A DNA stretch of 64,000 nt from Williamsia sp. 1138 (lineage in GTDB: Bacteria > Actinomycetota > Actinomycetes > Mycobacteriales > Mycobacteriaceae): NCBI RefSeq assembly GCF_002095435.2, contig NZ_MJEJ02000038.1, positions 1 through 64,000 on the forward strand, read 5' to 3'. Both the position numbers and the translations under genes were made by a program. The notes under the pieces were generated by a model that saw only the letters and a program-made list of their open reading frames with translations, did not search any database and had not been told where the DNA came from. Position 1 is the stretch's first letter. Every line of letters begins with the position of its first letter. Shown in pieces: positions 17,157 to 26,425 of the stretch.

Positions 17157-18676
17157 GTGGCACCGTGAACGATGCGCTGACCTATTGGGCGCGGGCCGTG
17201 CCCGAACAGGTGGCGATCGACTTCGCCGGCGACGAGGTCACCTACCACGAGCTGGGCAGTTGGATCGACGCAGTGGCACACGACCTCACATCGAGAGGAG
17301 TCCGGGTTGGAGACCGCGTCGGTCTCCTCGGGAAGAACTCGCTGGAGTGGTGTGTCGCAGCGTTGGGGGCGATGAGGGTGGGCGCGATCGCGGCGCCTTT
17401 CAACCAACGCTTTCTCCCACGCGAACTCGAAGCCCTCGTAGACACGTGTGAACCGGTGGTGGTGTATTGCGACTCAGAATTGCGCACACGGCTCGACGAG
17501 GTGCGCACCGTTGGACAGACCTTCGCGGTCGCGGAGTTCGAGCGGGATGTACGGCCGTTCCGGTGGACAATCACTGTCCCATTTCTCACCCCGATGGTCG
17601 AGTTGTCGGATCCCACCGCGATCGTGTTCACCAGCGGCACCACCGGCGCTCCGAAAGGTGTCATCTTCACCCACGCCACCATCGCCGGGATGATGCATCA
17701 GTGGGCAATGCAGGAACCGATAGAACACAACGCCCTTCGACCGCTGATGGCGATCCCTCTGTTCACGGCCGGTGGGATCATCTGGGGTATCGCTCGCACG
17801 GTGCTGCACGGCGGCACGTTACTTCTGCAACCAGGTTTCGATCCTGCTGCTGCCCTGCGCGTGTTGATCGACAGCCACGCGACCACATTCACCGGACCGC
17901 CGATCCTCTGGGAGCAGATCTCCCGGGTTCCGGGATTCGACGACGCAGACCTGAGCCACCTGACCACCGCTCACGTCGGGGGTGCGCGTGTGTCGCCGGC
18001 GTTGGTCGGCACCTGGTTGGCCAGAGGTGTGCAGTTGCGGCAGCTGTACGGGCAGACGGAGATCGGCGGGTCGGCGACGGTGATGCCGCGTGACGAGGCC
18101 GCCGAACACCCGGACAAGTGCGGTTGGGGCGGGATCTTCACGAAGATCCGGGTTGTGGATGCCGACGGCAAGGATTGTGCGCCGCACGAGTCCGGGGAAA
18201 TCTTGCTGCGAGGTCCGGGCATGATGCCGGGTTACTGGCGCAACGACGAGGCCACGCGCGCCGCGTTCGTCGACGGTTGGCTGCGCACCGGTGACCTCGG
18301 AAAGTTGGACGAGAACGGATATCTCACGTTTGTCGATCGCCTCAAGGACCTGATCATCTCCGGTGGACTCAACATCTCACCTGCAGAGATCGAGCACGTG
18401 ATCAGCCTGCTGCCGGGTGTCGAGGAGGTCGCCGTCATCAGTGTGGACGACGAGAAGTTCGGGGAGACACCGGCCGCGATAGTCAAGCGGGTCGACGGTC
18501 TGACCGAGGCCGACGTGGTCGCCCACTGCAACGAGAATCTCGCCGACTACAAGGTGCCCAGATACGTGGTGTTCACCGATGGTCCGTTGCCGCGGATGGC
18601 CAGCGGCAAGATCTCGAAGCCGAACCTGCGGAACACGTACTCCAATGTGCCGCAGCTGTACTCGAAGGTGCGGTGA
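17153..18676 (+). CDS. Acyl-CoA synthetase (ANL superfamily), paralog 2
   Basis: A 507-residue AMP-forming acyl-CoA ligase with a perfect AGGAGGAAAC ribosome site at 17141-17150 before ATG 17153. Motifs: F-T-S-G-T-T-G-A-P-K-G, Y-G-Q-T-E-I, D-G-W-L-R-T-G-D-L-G, L-K-D-L-I-I-S-G-G-L-N-I-S-P-A-E and the C-terminal S-G-K-I. It is very like the ligase at 31592 (the same D-K-C/R-C-G and L-K-D-L-I-I-S-G-G segments), so the two may handle the same acid class. It is the last gene of the 7404-18676 operon and is followed by a large inverted repeat. Confidence 0.93.
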   Translation: MSGTVNDALTYWARAVPEQVAIDFAGDEVTYHELGSWIDAVAHDLTSRGVRVGDRVGLLGKNSLEWCVAALGAMRVGAIAAPFNQRFLPRELEALVDTCEPVVVYCDSELRTRLDEVRTVGQTFAVAEFERDVRPFRWTITVPFLTPMVELSDPTAIVFTSGTTGAPKGVIFTHATIAGMMHQWAMQEPIEHNALRPLMAIPLFTAGGIIWGIARTVLHGGTLLLQPGFDPAAALRVLIDSHATTFTGPPILWEQISRVPGFDDADLSHLTTAHVGGARVSPALVGTWLARGVQLRQLYGQTEIGGSATVMPRDEAAEHPDKCGWGGIFTKIRVVDADGKDCAPHESGEILLRGPGMMPGYWRNDEATRAAFVDGWLRTGDLGKLDENGYLTFVDRLKDLIISGGLNISPAEIEHVISLLPGVEEVAVISVDDEKFGETPAAIVKRVDGLTEADVVAHCNENLADYKVPRYVVFTDGPLPRMASGKISKPNLRNTYSNVPQLYSKVR

Positions 18677-18700
18677 CAGTGACGCCGCGTTCCATCCCGT

Positions 18701-18766
18701 AAACCCATGCGTTCCAGGGACACCCAGGTGTTGGAACACCTGGGTGTACCCGGAACGAGTGGGTTT
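18701..18766. repeat. Composite palindromic (REP-like) element between convergent genes
   Basis: The outer arms AAACCCATGCGTTCC (18701-18715) and GGAACGAGTGGGTTT (18752-18766) pair at 13 of 15 positions. Inside them ACACCCAGGTGTT (18720-18732) pairs perfectly with AACACCTGGGTGT (18735-18747) over two bases. It lies between the plus-strand ligase stop and the minus-strand Liv gene stop and probably acts as a bidirectional terminator. The outer arm closely matches the element at 48431-48503. Confidence 0.75.
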
Positions 18767-18775
18767 GTCCGGGAA

Positions 18776-21514
18776 CTACTGGCGGATGACTTCGGCCGTG
18801 TCCTCCGCCGCCGCCACCGGCTCCCCGAGATACGCGGCGCGAACCGCTTCGTCACTGCGGATCTCATCAGGTGTGCCCGCGGCGATCGTCCGACCGAAGT
18901 CGAGGACGTGCACCCGGTCGGCGGTCCGGAGCACCATCGGCACATCGTGTTCGATGAGCAGTACCCCGATACCCCAATCATCGGCCAGGCGCCGGATGAG
19001 ATGTCCGACCTCGCGGCTTTCCTCCTCGTCGAGCCCGGCGGCGGGCTCGTCGAGGAGCAGGATCGACGGCCTCGTCGCCACCGCACGGGCGATGGCGACC
19101 AACCGCCGCCGCCCATAGGACAGTTCCTCGGCCCGGACGTCCAACACATCACTGAGGCCGAGCTCCTCGATGGCTGCCAGCACGGTGTCGGTGGGACGCG
19201 ACGGTCCCGGATAGAACAGATTGGTGACGTACGCCAACAGGTCTCGGGAATCCGAGGCCGCCAAGAGATTCTCGCGAACGGTCAAGTCGTTGAACAGCTC
19301 CAGGGACTGGAACGACCGCGACAGGCCGGCGCGGGCGCGCCGGTGCGGCGACCAGGACGTCATGTCCTGCTGATCCCATCGGACGGATCCGTCAGAGATC
19401 CGGTTGTAGCCGGTTACGGCGTCGATCAGCGTTGTCTTGCCGGCGCCGTTGGGACCGAGCAACCCGACGACCTGGCCGGGGCTGACGGTCATCGACACCT
19501 CTGAGAGCGCGGTGAAGCCTCCGAAACGTTGTGTGACACCGATGATGTCGAGGGTGTGCGGCGTGACCTCCGCTTTGACCCCCATCGACCGCACAGGAAC
19601 TGCTTGCGCCTCAGTTCCACGTCGCCGGGACGGCACTTTCTGCCAGAGTTCGGTGAGCAGGGTCTGCGCCCTATCGACGATGCCGTTCTGACTGCCGATC
19701 AAGGTCGCGAGCAGCAGGAATCCGGTGATCAACGGTAGGTACTTGACGAAGCTCGAATCGGCGCTGGTGGTGGCGTCGCCGAAGAAGAGGACACCGACTC
19801 CGCCGGTGGCCAACGTTGCTCCGACCATCGGTCCGAGCACGTACCCGGCGCCTCCGATCACGGTGAGGACCAGGACGTTGATCGACATGTCGGACGGGAA
19901 CAGTTGCTGGTAGAGGATGGTGGAGTAGCTGAATCCGTAGAGGGCGCCACCGAGTCCGGCGATACCCGCGGAGATGGTGAAGGCGTACAACTTCGATTGG
20001 AAGACGTTGACACCGACGGCTGCCGCCGCCCGTTCATTGGTGCGGACGGCGAGCAGTCGCCGCCCGACACGGCTGCGGCGCAGGTTTGCGACGACGAGGG
20101 CTACCACCACCAGAGCGACAAGGCAGATGGTGCTGTAATTGGCCGGATGCGTCACCGGGTCGACGTCCAGACCGAGGAAGGTCGGGGAGTCGATCTTGGT
20201 CTGGGCATCGCGGCCTGTGTAGTCACTGTTGGCGAAGACGAGTTGGTAGATGACGAAGCCGAGGCCGAAGGTGATCACCGCGAGATTGACACCGCGGGTG
20301 CGCAGGGCCGGTAGTCCGATGACGAACCCGACGATCATGGCCACCAGGACGCCGGCGATCAGCGCCGGTTCCATCGGCCAACCCTGGGCTGCGGCCAATC
20401 GGCCTGCAGCATAGGCGCCCACACCACCGAGCGCGAACTGTGCCAGTGAGAGTTGGCCGGCGTATCCGGTGATGACCACCACCGACAGTCCGACGATGGC
20501 AAAGGTGATCGAAACGATGATTGCCGGCTGCCAATCGTCCGGCACGGCAAAACGCACGACGACGAAGGCGAGGACGGCGGCGATCAGAACCGGCACCGGG
20601 CGGATCCGGCCGGTGCCGACGCGGGGTAGCCGGTCGGTGATCATGCCGCGCACGGGCAGTCCGCGGCCGCGAACCACCAACACCAGAATGATCACGATGA
20701 ACGGCACTGCGTCGGCGACGCCGGTCTGGTCGATGTAGCGGGTGGCGAGCGCTTGCCCCATCCCGATCAGCAGACCGCCCACCACCGCGAGTCCGTACGA
20801 CCTGAATTCGGCGAGGAGCGCCGTGGCGAGCGCCCCGATGATGAGGGCGCTCATCTGGGTCACCGAGATGAAACCGGAGGACGTCGCCGGGAAGAAGGCG
20901 CCTGCGACGGCGGCGAGTGCGCCGGCCAGACCCCAGGTGAGGCAGGCGAGCAGGTCCGGCGACCAGCCGAGGGCTGCTGCGGCCCTGGGGTTCTCCGCCG
21001 ATGCGGACAGGGCCCGGCCGACCTTGGTGCGATTACTGATGGCAGCGAGGGCGAGAGCGCAGACGATCGTGATGAGCAGAAGGTAGATGTTCTGTTTACC
21101 GATGAGGACATCGTCGGTGAGGCTGATCGAGTCGGTGGATACCGGCACGTCGACGGTGCGCTGCTCGGCCCCGTACTTCAGCAAGACCCCTTGCGTCACG
21201 ATCGTGAGGACGCCGAGTGTGGCGATGACCCTGGCGAGTGGGCTCGCCGAGCGCAGGGGACGCATGACGAGGAAGTGCACCAGTATCGCCGCCGCAGCAA
21301 CGACGACCATGGCCACCACCAGCGCGATATAGAACGGCAACTCGGCCTCGGTGCGCAACTGGAAGACGGTGTACGCACCCAGGAGTGCGAATGCTCCGTG
21401 CGCAAAGTTGATCACGCCGGAGCCGCGATAGATCAGGACCAAGCCCATCGCCAGCAGCGCGTAGATGGAGCCGGTCCCCAGTCCGAGAAAGGCAAAAGTG
21501 AGTGTGTCCATCAT
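18776..21514 (-). CDS. LivH-LivM-LivG triple-domain fusion (branched-chain amino-acid-type ABC permease/permease/ATPase)
   Basis: A single 912-residue protein replaces three usual subunits. Residues 1-290 are a LivH-type permease (G-S-I-Y-A-L-L-A-M-G, N-F-A-H-G). Residues 300-615 are a LivM-type permease (G-Y-A-G-Q-L-S-L-A-Q, I-G-G-A-G-Y-V-L-G-P). After a short hydrophilic linker, 653-900 form a LivG-type ATPase with Walker A G-P-N-G-A-G-K-T (687-694), S-Y-G-R-R-R in the signature position and L-L-L-D-E-P in Walker B. No frameshift is needed to join the parts. The start ATG 21514 overlaps the livF stop. Given the surrounding genes it probably imports an organic acid or an acylated catabolite rather than an amino acid; this is an inference. 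Confidence 0.93.
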   Translation of the reverse strand: MMDTLTFAFLGLGTGSIYALLAMGLVLIYRGSGVINFAHGAFALLGAYTVFQLRTEAELPFYIALVVAMVVVAAAAILVHFLVMRPLRSASPLARVIATLGVLTIVTQGVLLKYGAEQRTVDVPVSTDSISLTDDVLIGKQNIYLLLITIVCALALAAISNRTKVGRALSASAENPRAAAALGWSPDLLACLTWGLAGALAAVAGAFFPATSSGFISVTQMSALIIGALATALLAEFRSYGLAVVGGLLIGMGQALATRYIDQTGVADAVPFIVIILVLVVRGRGLPVRGMITDRLPRVGTGRIRPVPVLIAAVLAFVVVRFAVPDDWQPAIIVSITFAIVGLSVVVITGYAGQLSLAQFALGGVGAYAAGRLAAAQGWPMEPALIAGVLVAMIVGFVIGLPALRTRGVNLAVITFGLGFVIYQLVFANSDYTGRDAQTKIDSPTFLGLDVDPVTHPANYSTICLVALVVVALVVANLRRSRVGRRLLAVRTNERAAAAVGVNVFQSKLYAFTISAGIAGLGGALYGFSYSTILYQQLFPSDMSINVLVLTVIGGAGYVLGPMVGATLATGGVGVLFFGDATTSADSSFVKYLPLITGFLLLATLIGSQNGIVDRAQTLLTELWQKVPSRRRGTEAQAVPVRSMGVKAEVTPHTLDIIGVTQRFGGFTALSEVSMTVSPGQVVGLLGPNGAGKTTLIDAVTGYNRISDGSVRWDQQDMTSWSPHRRARAGLSRSFQSLELFNDLTVRENLLAASDSRDLLAYVTNLFYPGPSRPTDTVLAAIEELGLSDVLDVRAEELSYGRRRLVAIARAVATRPSILLLDEPAAGLDEEESREVGHLIRRLADDWGIGVLLIEHDVPMVLRTADRVHVLDFGRTIAAGTPDEIRSDEAVRAAYLGEPVAAAEDTAEVIRQ

Positions 21515-22218
21515 GATTCCCCGGTCAGGTAGTGTTGGGCGATTTCGTCTGCTGAGCCGCGGAGGTCTGCGGCGGGTCCCTCGAGTACGATCCGGCCGCG
21601 CCGCAGAACGTACGCGTGGTCGGCGATCTCGAGTGCGTGTCGGACGTGCTGCTCGACCAGGACAACTGCGACGCCGCGGTCGGCGGCCTGCCGTAGGACC
21701 TTGAGTAGTCGCTGCACTATCAATGGCGCCAGACCGAGTGAGAGTTCATCGGCCAGCAGTACCTTCGGTTGCCCGGCCAGTACGCGGCCCAGGGCAAGCA
21801 TCTGTTGCTGCCCACCGGACATCAGACCGGCCTTCTTGCCCAGGTGCTCCCGCAATTCGGGAAAATACTCGAGAGCGGCGTCCACCGACCCTCGACCCAA
21901 CGAAAGATTCTCGCGCCCGGTCAGATTCATGAAGACACAGCGTTCTTCGGTGAGGTAGCCGAGACCGTGCCGGGCGCGGTGATCGAGACTGCGACGTTTC
22001 GAGTCTCCCAGCACCTGGACGTCTCCGCTCATCGGGGAGATCTCGCCGGCGATGGTCAGCAGTGTGGTGGTCTTGCCCGCGCCGTTGGCGCCGAGCAGCG
22101 ACACGATCTGCCCGGGTTCGACCCGGATATCGAGGTCGTGGACAGCGGGCGTCCCGCCATACCCGGCTGTCAGATGATCTAGATGTACCGCGGGTACTGC
22201 GGTGACGGTTGTGCTCAT
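21511..22218 (-). CDS. LivF-type ABC transporter ATP-binding protein
   Basis: A 235-residue ATPase that would pair with the LivG domain of the adjacent fusion. Walker A G-A-N-G-A-G-K-T, signature M-S-G-G-Q-Q-Q, Walker B V-L-L-A-D-E-L-S-L-G-L-A-P (typical LivF) and H-loop V-E-Q-H-V are present. The start is ATG 22218; a longer in-frame extension to 22350 would read through the hairpin after the binding-protein gene and has no ribosome site. Its TGA overlaps the start of the permease fusion. Confidence 0.92.
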   Translation of the reverse strand: MSTTVTAVPAVHLDHLTAGYGGTPAVHDLDIRVEPGQIVSLLGANGAGKTTTLLTIAGEISPMSGDVQVLGDSKRRSLDHRARHGLGYLTEERCVFMNLTGRENLSLGRGSVDAALEYFPELREHLGKKAGLMSGGQQQMLALGRVLAGQPKVLLADELSLGLAPLIVQRLLKVLRQAADRGVAVVLVEQHVRHALEIADHAYVLRRGRIVLEGPAADLRGSADEIAQHYLTGES

Positions 22219-22247
22219 TGGCTGTCTTTCTCTGCTGGAGACGGGAT

Positions 22248-22278
22248 GCGGCCCTGCCGAGATCGGAGGCAGGGCCGC
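22248..22278 (-). terminator. Intercistronic stem-loop after binding protein 2
   Basis: GCGGCCCTGCC (22248-22258) pairs perfectly with GGCAGGGCCGC (22268-22278), loop 9. It sits between the binding-protein stop (22292) and livF. Without a U-run it is probably a partial terminator or 3' stabiliser giving more binding protein than membrane components, as is usual for ABC importers. Confidence 0.65.
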
Positions 22279-22291
22279 ACCGCGGGAAGTA

Positions 22292-23482
22292 CTACTGGCC
22301 GAAGAACGGACCCAGGTCTTCGAAGCCGCCTTCTTGGACGACCTCTCCACCGTCGGCCGTGATGTAGACGACGTTGCGGTTGAAGACCCGGTTCAGGCCC
22401 GGAACAGCGAACTCGGTGGTGAAGTCGACCGGTGCCATGAGTCCGCCGGCGTCGATGTCTTTGGCGCCGTTCATCGCTGCGGTGACCGTTGCTGCTGTGA
22501 TGTCGGGTTGTCCTGCCATCACGTCCGCGAACACTCGATAGGAAGCCCAGGTGTCCTGGTTGTACGGACCGGTCCAGTCGACATCGTCAGTGGATGCCTT
22601 TGCTTCGTCCCAGACCGGGTTGCTGGCGACCACGAAGTTGCTCGCCGAGCCCGCGCCCTCGAATGCTTTGCCCGCCTGGGAGAGTACCGTGTCGTTCAGG
22701 CCTCCCGACAGGATGTAGTACCGGGTGTCGACACCGACGCTCTCGCCCGCTTTGGCGACGGCGACGGTCTGATCGTTGGGTAGTCCGATGATGGCGCAGT
22801 CGGCCTCACCTGCAGACTTCGCGACACTGCCGAAGTCGGTGGTTGTCGTGGGGACCTTGATGTTGGTCGCCGGCTGACCACCCGCCGCGGTCAGGCCGAG
22901 ATTGATCAGATCGACGGCCTTGCCTGTGGTCGGTGTGTCGTACAGGACGGTGGCGACGGACGTGCAGCCGTCCTTCACCGCTTTGGCTGCGATGCCGGCG
23001 AACGTGGGGGCGCCGGACAGCAGGGGGAAGGAGTTCTTGTCCGCCAGTTCATTCGGCGAGAATCCAGGAGCGCCGATCCAGGGGATACCGGCTTGATCGA
23101 GGATCGGGTTGATGGTGGCGCCGTTGGTGGTGAAACCACCCAGTACCGCGACAACATTCTCGGAGACGGCCTGGCGTGCACACTCGGCTGCCTTGTTCGT
23201 GTCATTGCCGTCGTTGCAATTGATGACCTTGACTTCATGGCCGTTCAGACCGCCGGCGTTGTTGATCGATGCCGCAGCAGCTTTCGCTGCGTCGTGGATC
23301 TCCGGCTGATTGATGGCGGCGGTGTCGACAGGGGCGATGGTCATCACCGTGACCGGGTCGCCGGTAAAGGATTGGTTGGACGATGTCTGATCGTCGCTCG
23401 AGCTGTCGTCTCCGCAGGCGGCCAGCGCCAGGACCAAGCTGGCACTGGCCGCGATGACGAGGGAACCGGATCTGATACGCAT
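22292..23482 (-). CDS. Branched-chain amino-acid-type ABC transporter substrate-binding lipoprotein (paralog 2)
   Basis: A 396-residue lipoprotein with hydrophobic leader and lipobox L-A-A-C (Cys-23), then the type I periplasmic-binding fold. It shares blocks such as N-D-G-N-D-T-N-K-A-A and P-W-I-G-A-P-G-F-S with paralog 1, at the same length. It is the first gene of the transporter operon (binding protein, livF, HMG fusion). Sequence similarity to paralog 1 extends through the promoter into the operator, which lies 70 bases upstream in both, so gene and promoter were duplicated together. GAAGAACATGC around the start shows an AGGAGCGAAGAAC-type ribosome site. Confidence 0.93.
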   Translation of the reverse strand: MRIRSGSLVIAASASLVLALAACGDDSSSDDQTSSNQSFTGDPVTVMTIAPVDTAAINQPEIHDAAKAAAASINNAGGLNGHEVKVINCNDGNDTNKAAECARQAVSENVVAVLGGFTTNGATINPILDQAGIPWIGAPGFSPNELADKNSFPLLSGAPTFAGIAAKAVKDGCTSVATVLYDTPTTGKAVDLINLGLTAAGGQPATNIKVPTTTTDFGSVAKSAGEADCAIIGLPNDQTVAVAKAGESVGVDTRYYILSGGLNDTVLSQAGKAFEGAGSASNFVVASNPVWDEAKASTDDVDWTGPYNQDTWASYRVFADVMAGQPDITAATVTAAMNGAKDIDAGGLMAPVDFTTEFAVPGLNRVFNRNVVYITADGGEVVQEGGFEDLGPFFGQ

Positions 23483-23551
23483 GTTCTTCGCTCCTGATCT
23501 TCGGACGATGATGTCCGGAGTGGTTTACGTCACCATGTGACGAGAGCGAAG

Positions 23552-23573
23552 CCTACAGCCATTAGTTTTAAAC
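23552..23573. promoter_or_regulatory. Island operator, copy F (before binding protein 2)
   Basis: CCTACAGCCATTAGTTTTAA followed by AC matches the shared operator. It is 70 bases upstream of ATG 23482 and preceded by GCGAAG, as at 2562. Confidence 0.75.
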
Positions 23574-23649
23574 AATCTAGGGTTTCGAAGAAATTGGCTT
23601 GAACTGGTTTTACGTGACTCACGACGATAGGTTTATGGCACTGAGTGCC

Positions 23650-25128
23650 TCAACCGATCGTCGCCACTCTGCCCTCACCCACTGTGACGCTCGTGCCTGC
23701 GGGTTCGGAGTCGAGCATGTGCCGGACCTGGTCTGGATCGACGATCGCGGCAAGGGTCCGGGCGCCCGCTGGAGTCCGCACCGCCACCAAGCCGGTCTTC
23801 GGAGAGCCCTCGCGGTCATAGGCGACGGTCCAGGATTCGATCGCGGCACTGCCGGTCCATGTGTGGTCGGCGACCACGGTCGGCAGTCGATCGACCTCGG
23901 ATTGAGTCTCCGCCCAACGGAATCCGTGTGCTGGTGGTTCAGTGCTGTAGATCCCGAAGGCGTGCTTGGTCAGGTAGCCGCCGTTTGCGGTCACCAAACC
24001 GCTGGTCCCAGGATTCTCACGGAGACGTTCTGCCATCGTCGCGATGGAGTGTGAGACGTAGTTGTTCCAGGGCCCGCCTGCGAAGCTGAGCCCGCCGGTG
24101 ACGGTCAAGGGACGATCCGATTCGTTCAGCGGCAGGCCCAACTCGGCGGCCGCGATCTGGACGGCAGACGGAAAACACGAGTAGACATCGACCAGATCGA
24201 CGTCGTCGATGCCCAGCCCGGCCAACTTCAGCACCGCTCGTCCCGCGATCCGGATCGCCGGCGACTGGTCCAGCCGCCGGCGCTCACTGATCGCGTACGT
24301 GTCGTGAGCATCGGTGCCTGCAACAGGGAAGATCCAGTCTTCCTGTGGCACACCGAGTGATCGCGCCGTCGCGACCGACGTGAGCACCAGGGCGGCAGCC
24401 TGCTCGACGGAGTTGTTCGAATTCATCAGCTTCGTGTACGGATCGCAGATGAGTCGATTGGCGGGGGACGGCGTCGCGATCTCCTCGGCGGTGAAGGGAG
24501 TGCGGACCCAGGCGTGGTCGTTGTCGACGGCGACCGCGTTGAACGTCGACCACAGCTCGGCGATCGCCCGGGAATGTTCGGCTCGGGTGCGGCCCGAGGA
24601 GAGCCTGATCGCCTGTTCGAACAGGGGATACACGTGCGCCGGCCGATCGAGACCGCTCTGCTCCTCGGCGGGACCGTTCATGGGCACCGTACCAACGGTG
24701 TTCTGCGCCTTGGGCAGATCGTCCGGTTGCTGTGTCCAATCCGGCCGCAGGCCCTGCTTCTTCAGGCGCATCCTGGTTCGCCAGGTCTCGGCGCCGCCGA
24801 TCAACACCACGTTCGTCTTGCCTGCGGAGATGTCCATGCAGGCGCGATTGAGGAGGGTCTGAGGCCCGTTGCCGCCGTCGCCGATGTACTCGGTGGTCGT
24901 GGGTGAGGCACCCAGTCGGTGGCCGAGAAGCAGACCGGGGTCGCGATAGCGCCATGACAGCATCCGGACGAGTCGGATGGAGTCGACGGATCGCAGCACG
25001 GAGTCGGAGGCGCCTGCACGCGCCGCTGCTGCGATGAGGTCGACCGGGTCGAGCAGCGGTGAGGCGTCATCGCGCTGATTCACCTGTCCGTAGCCGATCA
25101 GCACCGGGGTGGTGGGGTCGAGGGCCAT
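23650..25128 (-). CDS. Thiolase-like protein (actinobacterial acetyl-CoA acetyltransferase-like/Ltp family)
   Basis: A 492-residue protein with a thiolase fold: N-terminal P-V-L-I-G-Y-G-Q-V-N and C-terminal V-D-V-Y-S-C-F-P-S-A-V and V-T-G-G-L-S-F-A-G-G-P segments. The region that carries the nucleophilic Cys in degradative thiolases reads G-D-G-G-N-G-P-Q, so a conventional thiolysis mechanism is doubtful. Many actinobacterial annotations still call this family acetyl-CoA acetyltransferase. GGAGGT precedes ATG 25128. It is transcribed leftwards from a promoter bearing operator copy I and would act on a late CoA ester of the island pathway. Confidence 0.85.
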   Translation of the reverse strand: MALDPTTPVLIGYGQVNQRDDASPLLDPVDLIAAAARAGASDSVLRSVDSIRLVRMLSWRYRDPGLLLGHRLGASPTTTEYIGDGGNGPQTLLNRACMDISAGKTNVVLIGGAETWRTRMRLKKQGLRPDWTQQPDDLPKAQNTVGTVPMNGPAEEQSGLDRPAHVYPLFEQAIRLSSGRTRAEHSRAIAELWSTFNAVAVDNDHAWVRTPFTAEEIATPSPANRLICDPYTKLMNSNNSVEQAAALVLTSVATARSLGVPQEDWIFPVAGTDAHDTYAISERRRLDQSPAIRIAGRAVLKLAGLGIDDVDLVDVYSCFPSAVQIAAAELGLPLNESDRPLTVTGGLSFAGGPWNNYVSHSIATMAERLRENPGTSGLVTANGGYLTKHAFGIYSTEPPAHGFRWAETQSEVDRLPTVVADHTWTGSAAIESWTVAYDREGSPKTGLVAVRTPAGARTLAAIVDPDQVRHMLDSEPAGTSVTVGEGRVATIG

Positions 25129-25179
25129 CGGTCTACCTCCGAGGTCGTGTGACGGGGGATGGCCTGCGCTTGCCATCCG

Positions 25180-25202
25180 AAAAACTAACGTCATGAGTTT
25201 AC
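25180..25202. promoter_or_regulatory. Island operator, copy I (before thiolase-like gene)
   Basis: AAAACTAACGTCATGAGTTT (25181-25200) has the symmetric AAACT/AGTTT arms of the shared motif. It lies about 50 bases upstream of the minus-strand start at 25128. Confidence 0.6.
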
Positions 25203-25389
25203 TTCTGCCGGCGGCTATGGCCGCCGCAGCGCTGGCGCGCCGCGCTACGTTACGTAGAACGAAATATGTCTCGATGTTCGACCAAGTCGGGAGGAATCGC
25301 AATCAGCGGACGGGATGGAAGCGTTTGGAGGGCCTTGAACAGGCCATATAAGCAGAGTCGAGCACATGACAAATCGTGATTGACGTCTC

Positions 25390-25410
25390 AAACCTATGGG
25401 AGTAAGGTTT
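25390..25410. promoter_or_regulatory. Island operator, copy J (before SDR-P450 operon)
   Basis: AAACCTATGGGAGTAAGGTT plus T keeps the AAACC/AGGTTT arms at the same spacing as copy B, but its centre is the most divergent of the set. It lies about 140 bases before ATG 25549. Confidence 0.5.
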
Positions 25411-25548
25411 CTTGATGTCAGCCAAAAGTGACCTAGGCCACTCATCGCGGACAGTACTGGCGCAGACCACACGCCCCTCGGCGCCAGAAGTTTCGAAGAC
25501 CTGGCCCGCGTCGTCGTGGGCCCGTCCCAATGACGGAGGAAACACATC

Positions 25549-26418
25549 ATGAAGCTCGAAGGCAAGGTCGTACTCATCACCGGAGCCGGATCCGGACTCG
25601 GTCGGCAGGCGTCACAACTGTTCGCATCCGAAGGGGCGAAGATCGCGGTTGTCGACATCGACGCAGAGCGGGCCGAACACACCGCGAAGCTGGTTGAGCA
25701 GCAGGGCGGCGACGCCATCGCGCTAACCGCGGACGTGGCGCAGAAGAGCCAGATCGTCGCTGCTGTCGACAAGACGGTCGAGCACTTCGGAAAGCTGGAC
25801 GTCGCGTGGGCCAATGCCGGCATCGTTTCGCGTGGCGGTGTTCCCTCGGTTGCCGGTGGTGAGCAAGTCGAGTTCCAGGACCTCACCGAAGACGACTGGC
25901 ACGCAGTGTGTGGCGTGAACCTCAGCGGTGTCATCTACACGGCGCAGGCTGCGGTCCCGGCGTTGCGGGCCAATGGTGGTGGAACCATTCTGGCGACCTC
26001 GTCCGCTGCGTCGCTGTTGGCCTATCACAGCATCTCGATGTACTCGGCTACCAAAGCCGGCGTCAATGCTCTGGTGCGTGGCCTCAGTCTCGATCTCGGA
26101 AAGTACGGTATCCGGGTCAACGCGATCGCGCCGACCCACGGGATGTCGCCCAACTTCCTGATGGACGCCGGTGCGCCGGTGGTGGGCCAGTCCTACGAAG
26201 AGGTCTCGGGCCCTTGGGATCCCGTGGTATCGCCCATCTCGCTGCGGCTCAACCGTCCGCCATCACTGGTCGACAATGCCAAAGCCGCATTGTTCCTGAT
26301 CTCAGACGATTCCGCGTACATGTCGGGTGTGGTTCTGCCCGCAACCGATGGCGGGACCCTCGCCCGGGTCGGCATGTGGTTCGACGAGGATCTGCGGCCA
26401 GAACCCGTGGAGAACTAG
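25549..26418 (+). CDS. Short-chain dehydrogenase/reductase (SDR)
   Basis: A 289-residue classical SDR. The nucleotide motif is T-G-A-G-S-G-L-G (11-18), followed by N-A-G (89-91), Ser-151/152 and Y165-S-A-T-K169. D36 after the second strand favours NAD(H). It is about 25 residues longer than typical SDRs because of an insertion near residues 95-110 and a longer C-terminus. GGAGGAAACACATC precedes the ATG. It would oxidise an alcohol, possibly the one produced by the P450 encoded seven genes' length downstream in the same operon (ferredoxin and P450 follow directly). Confidence 0.92.
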   Translation: MKLEGKVVLITGAGSGLGRQASQLFASEGAKIAVVDIDAERAEHTAKLVEQQGGDAIALTADVAQKSQIVAAVDKTVEHFGKLDVAWANAGIVSRGGVPSVAGGEQVEFQDLTEDDWHAVCGVNLSGVIYTAQAAVPALRANGGGTILATSSAASLLAYHSISMYSATKAGVNALVRGLSLDLGKYGIRVNAIAPTHGMSPNFLMDAGAPVVGQSYEEVSGPWDPVVSPISLRLNRPPSLVDNAKAALFLISDDSAYMSGVVLPATDGGTLARVGMWFDEDLRPEPVEN

Positions 26419-26425
26419 GACGCCG

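Larger units (their letters stand above)
25129..25548. other. Divergent intergenic region (420 bp) with two operator copies
   Basis: No gene is convincing here. The region separates the leftward thiolase-like gene from the rightward SDR-ferredoxin-P450 operon and contains one operator copy near each gene (25180-25202 and 25390-25410). A small palindrome CTACG-TTA-CGTAG is at about 25248-25260. The remaining roughly 140 bases before the SDR start form an unusually long leader without obvious structure. Confidence 0.5.

Noticed and set aside
25248-25260. CTACG-TTA-CGTAG palindrome as a second operator family
   Set aside because: It occurs once and has no counterpart at other promoters, so it cannot be supported as a regulatory class.
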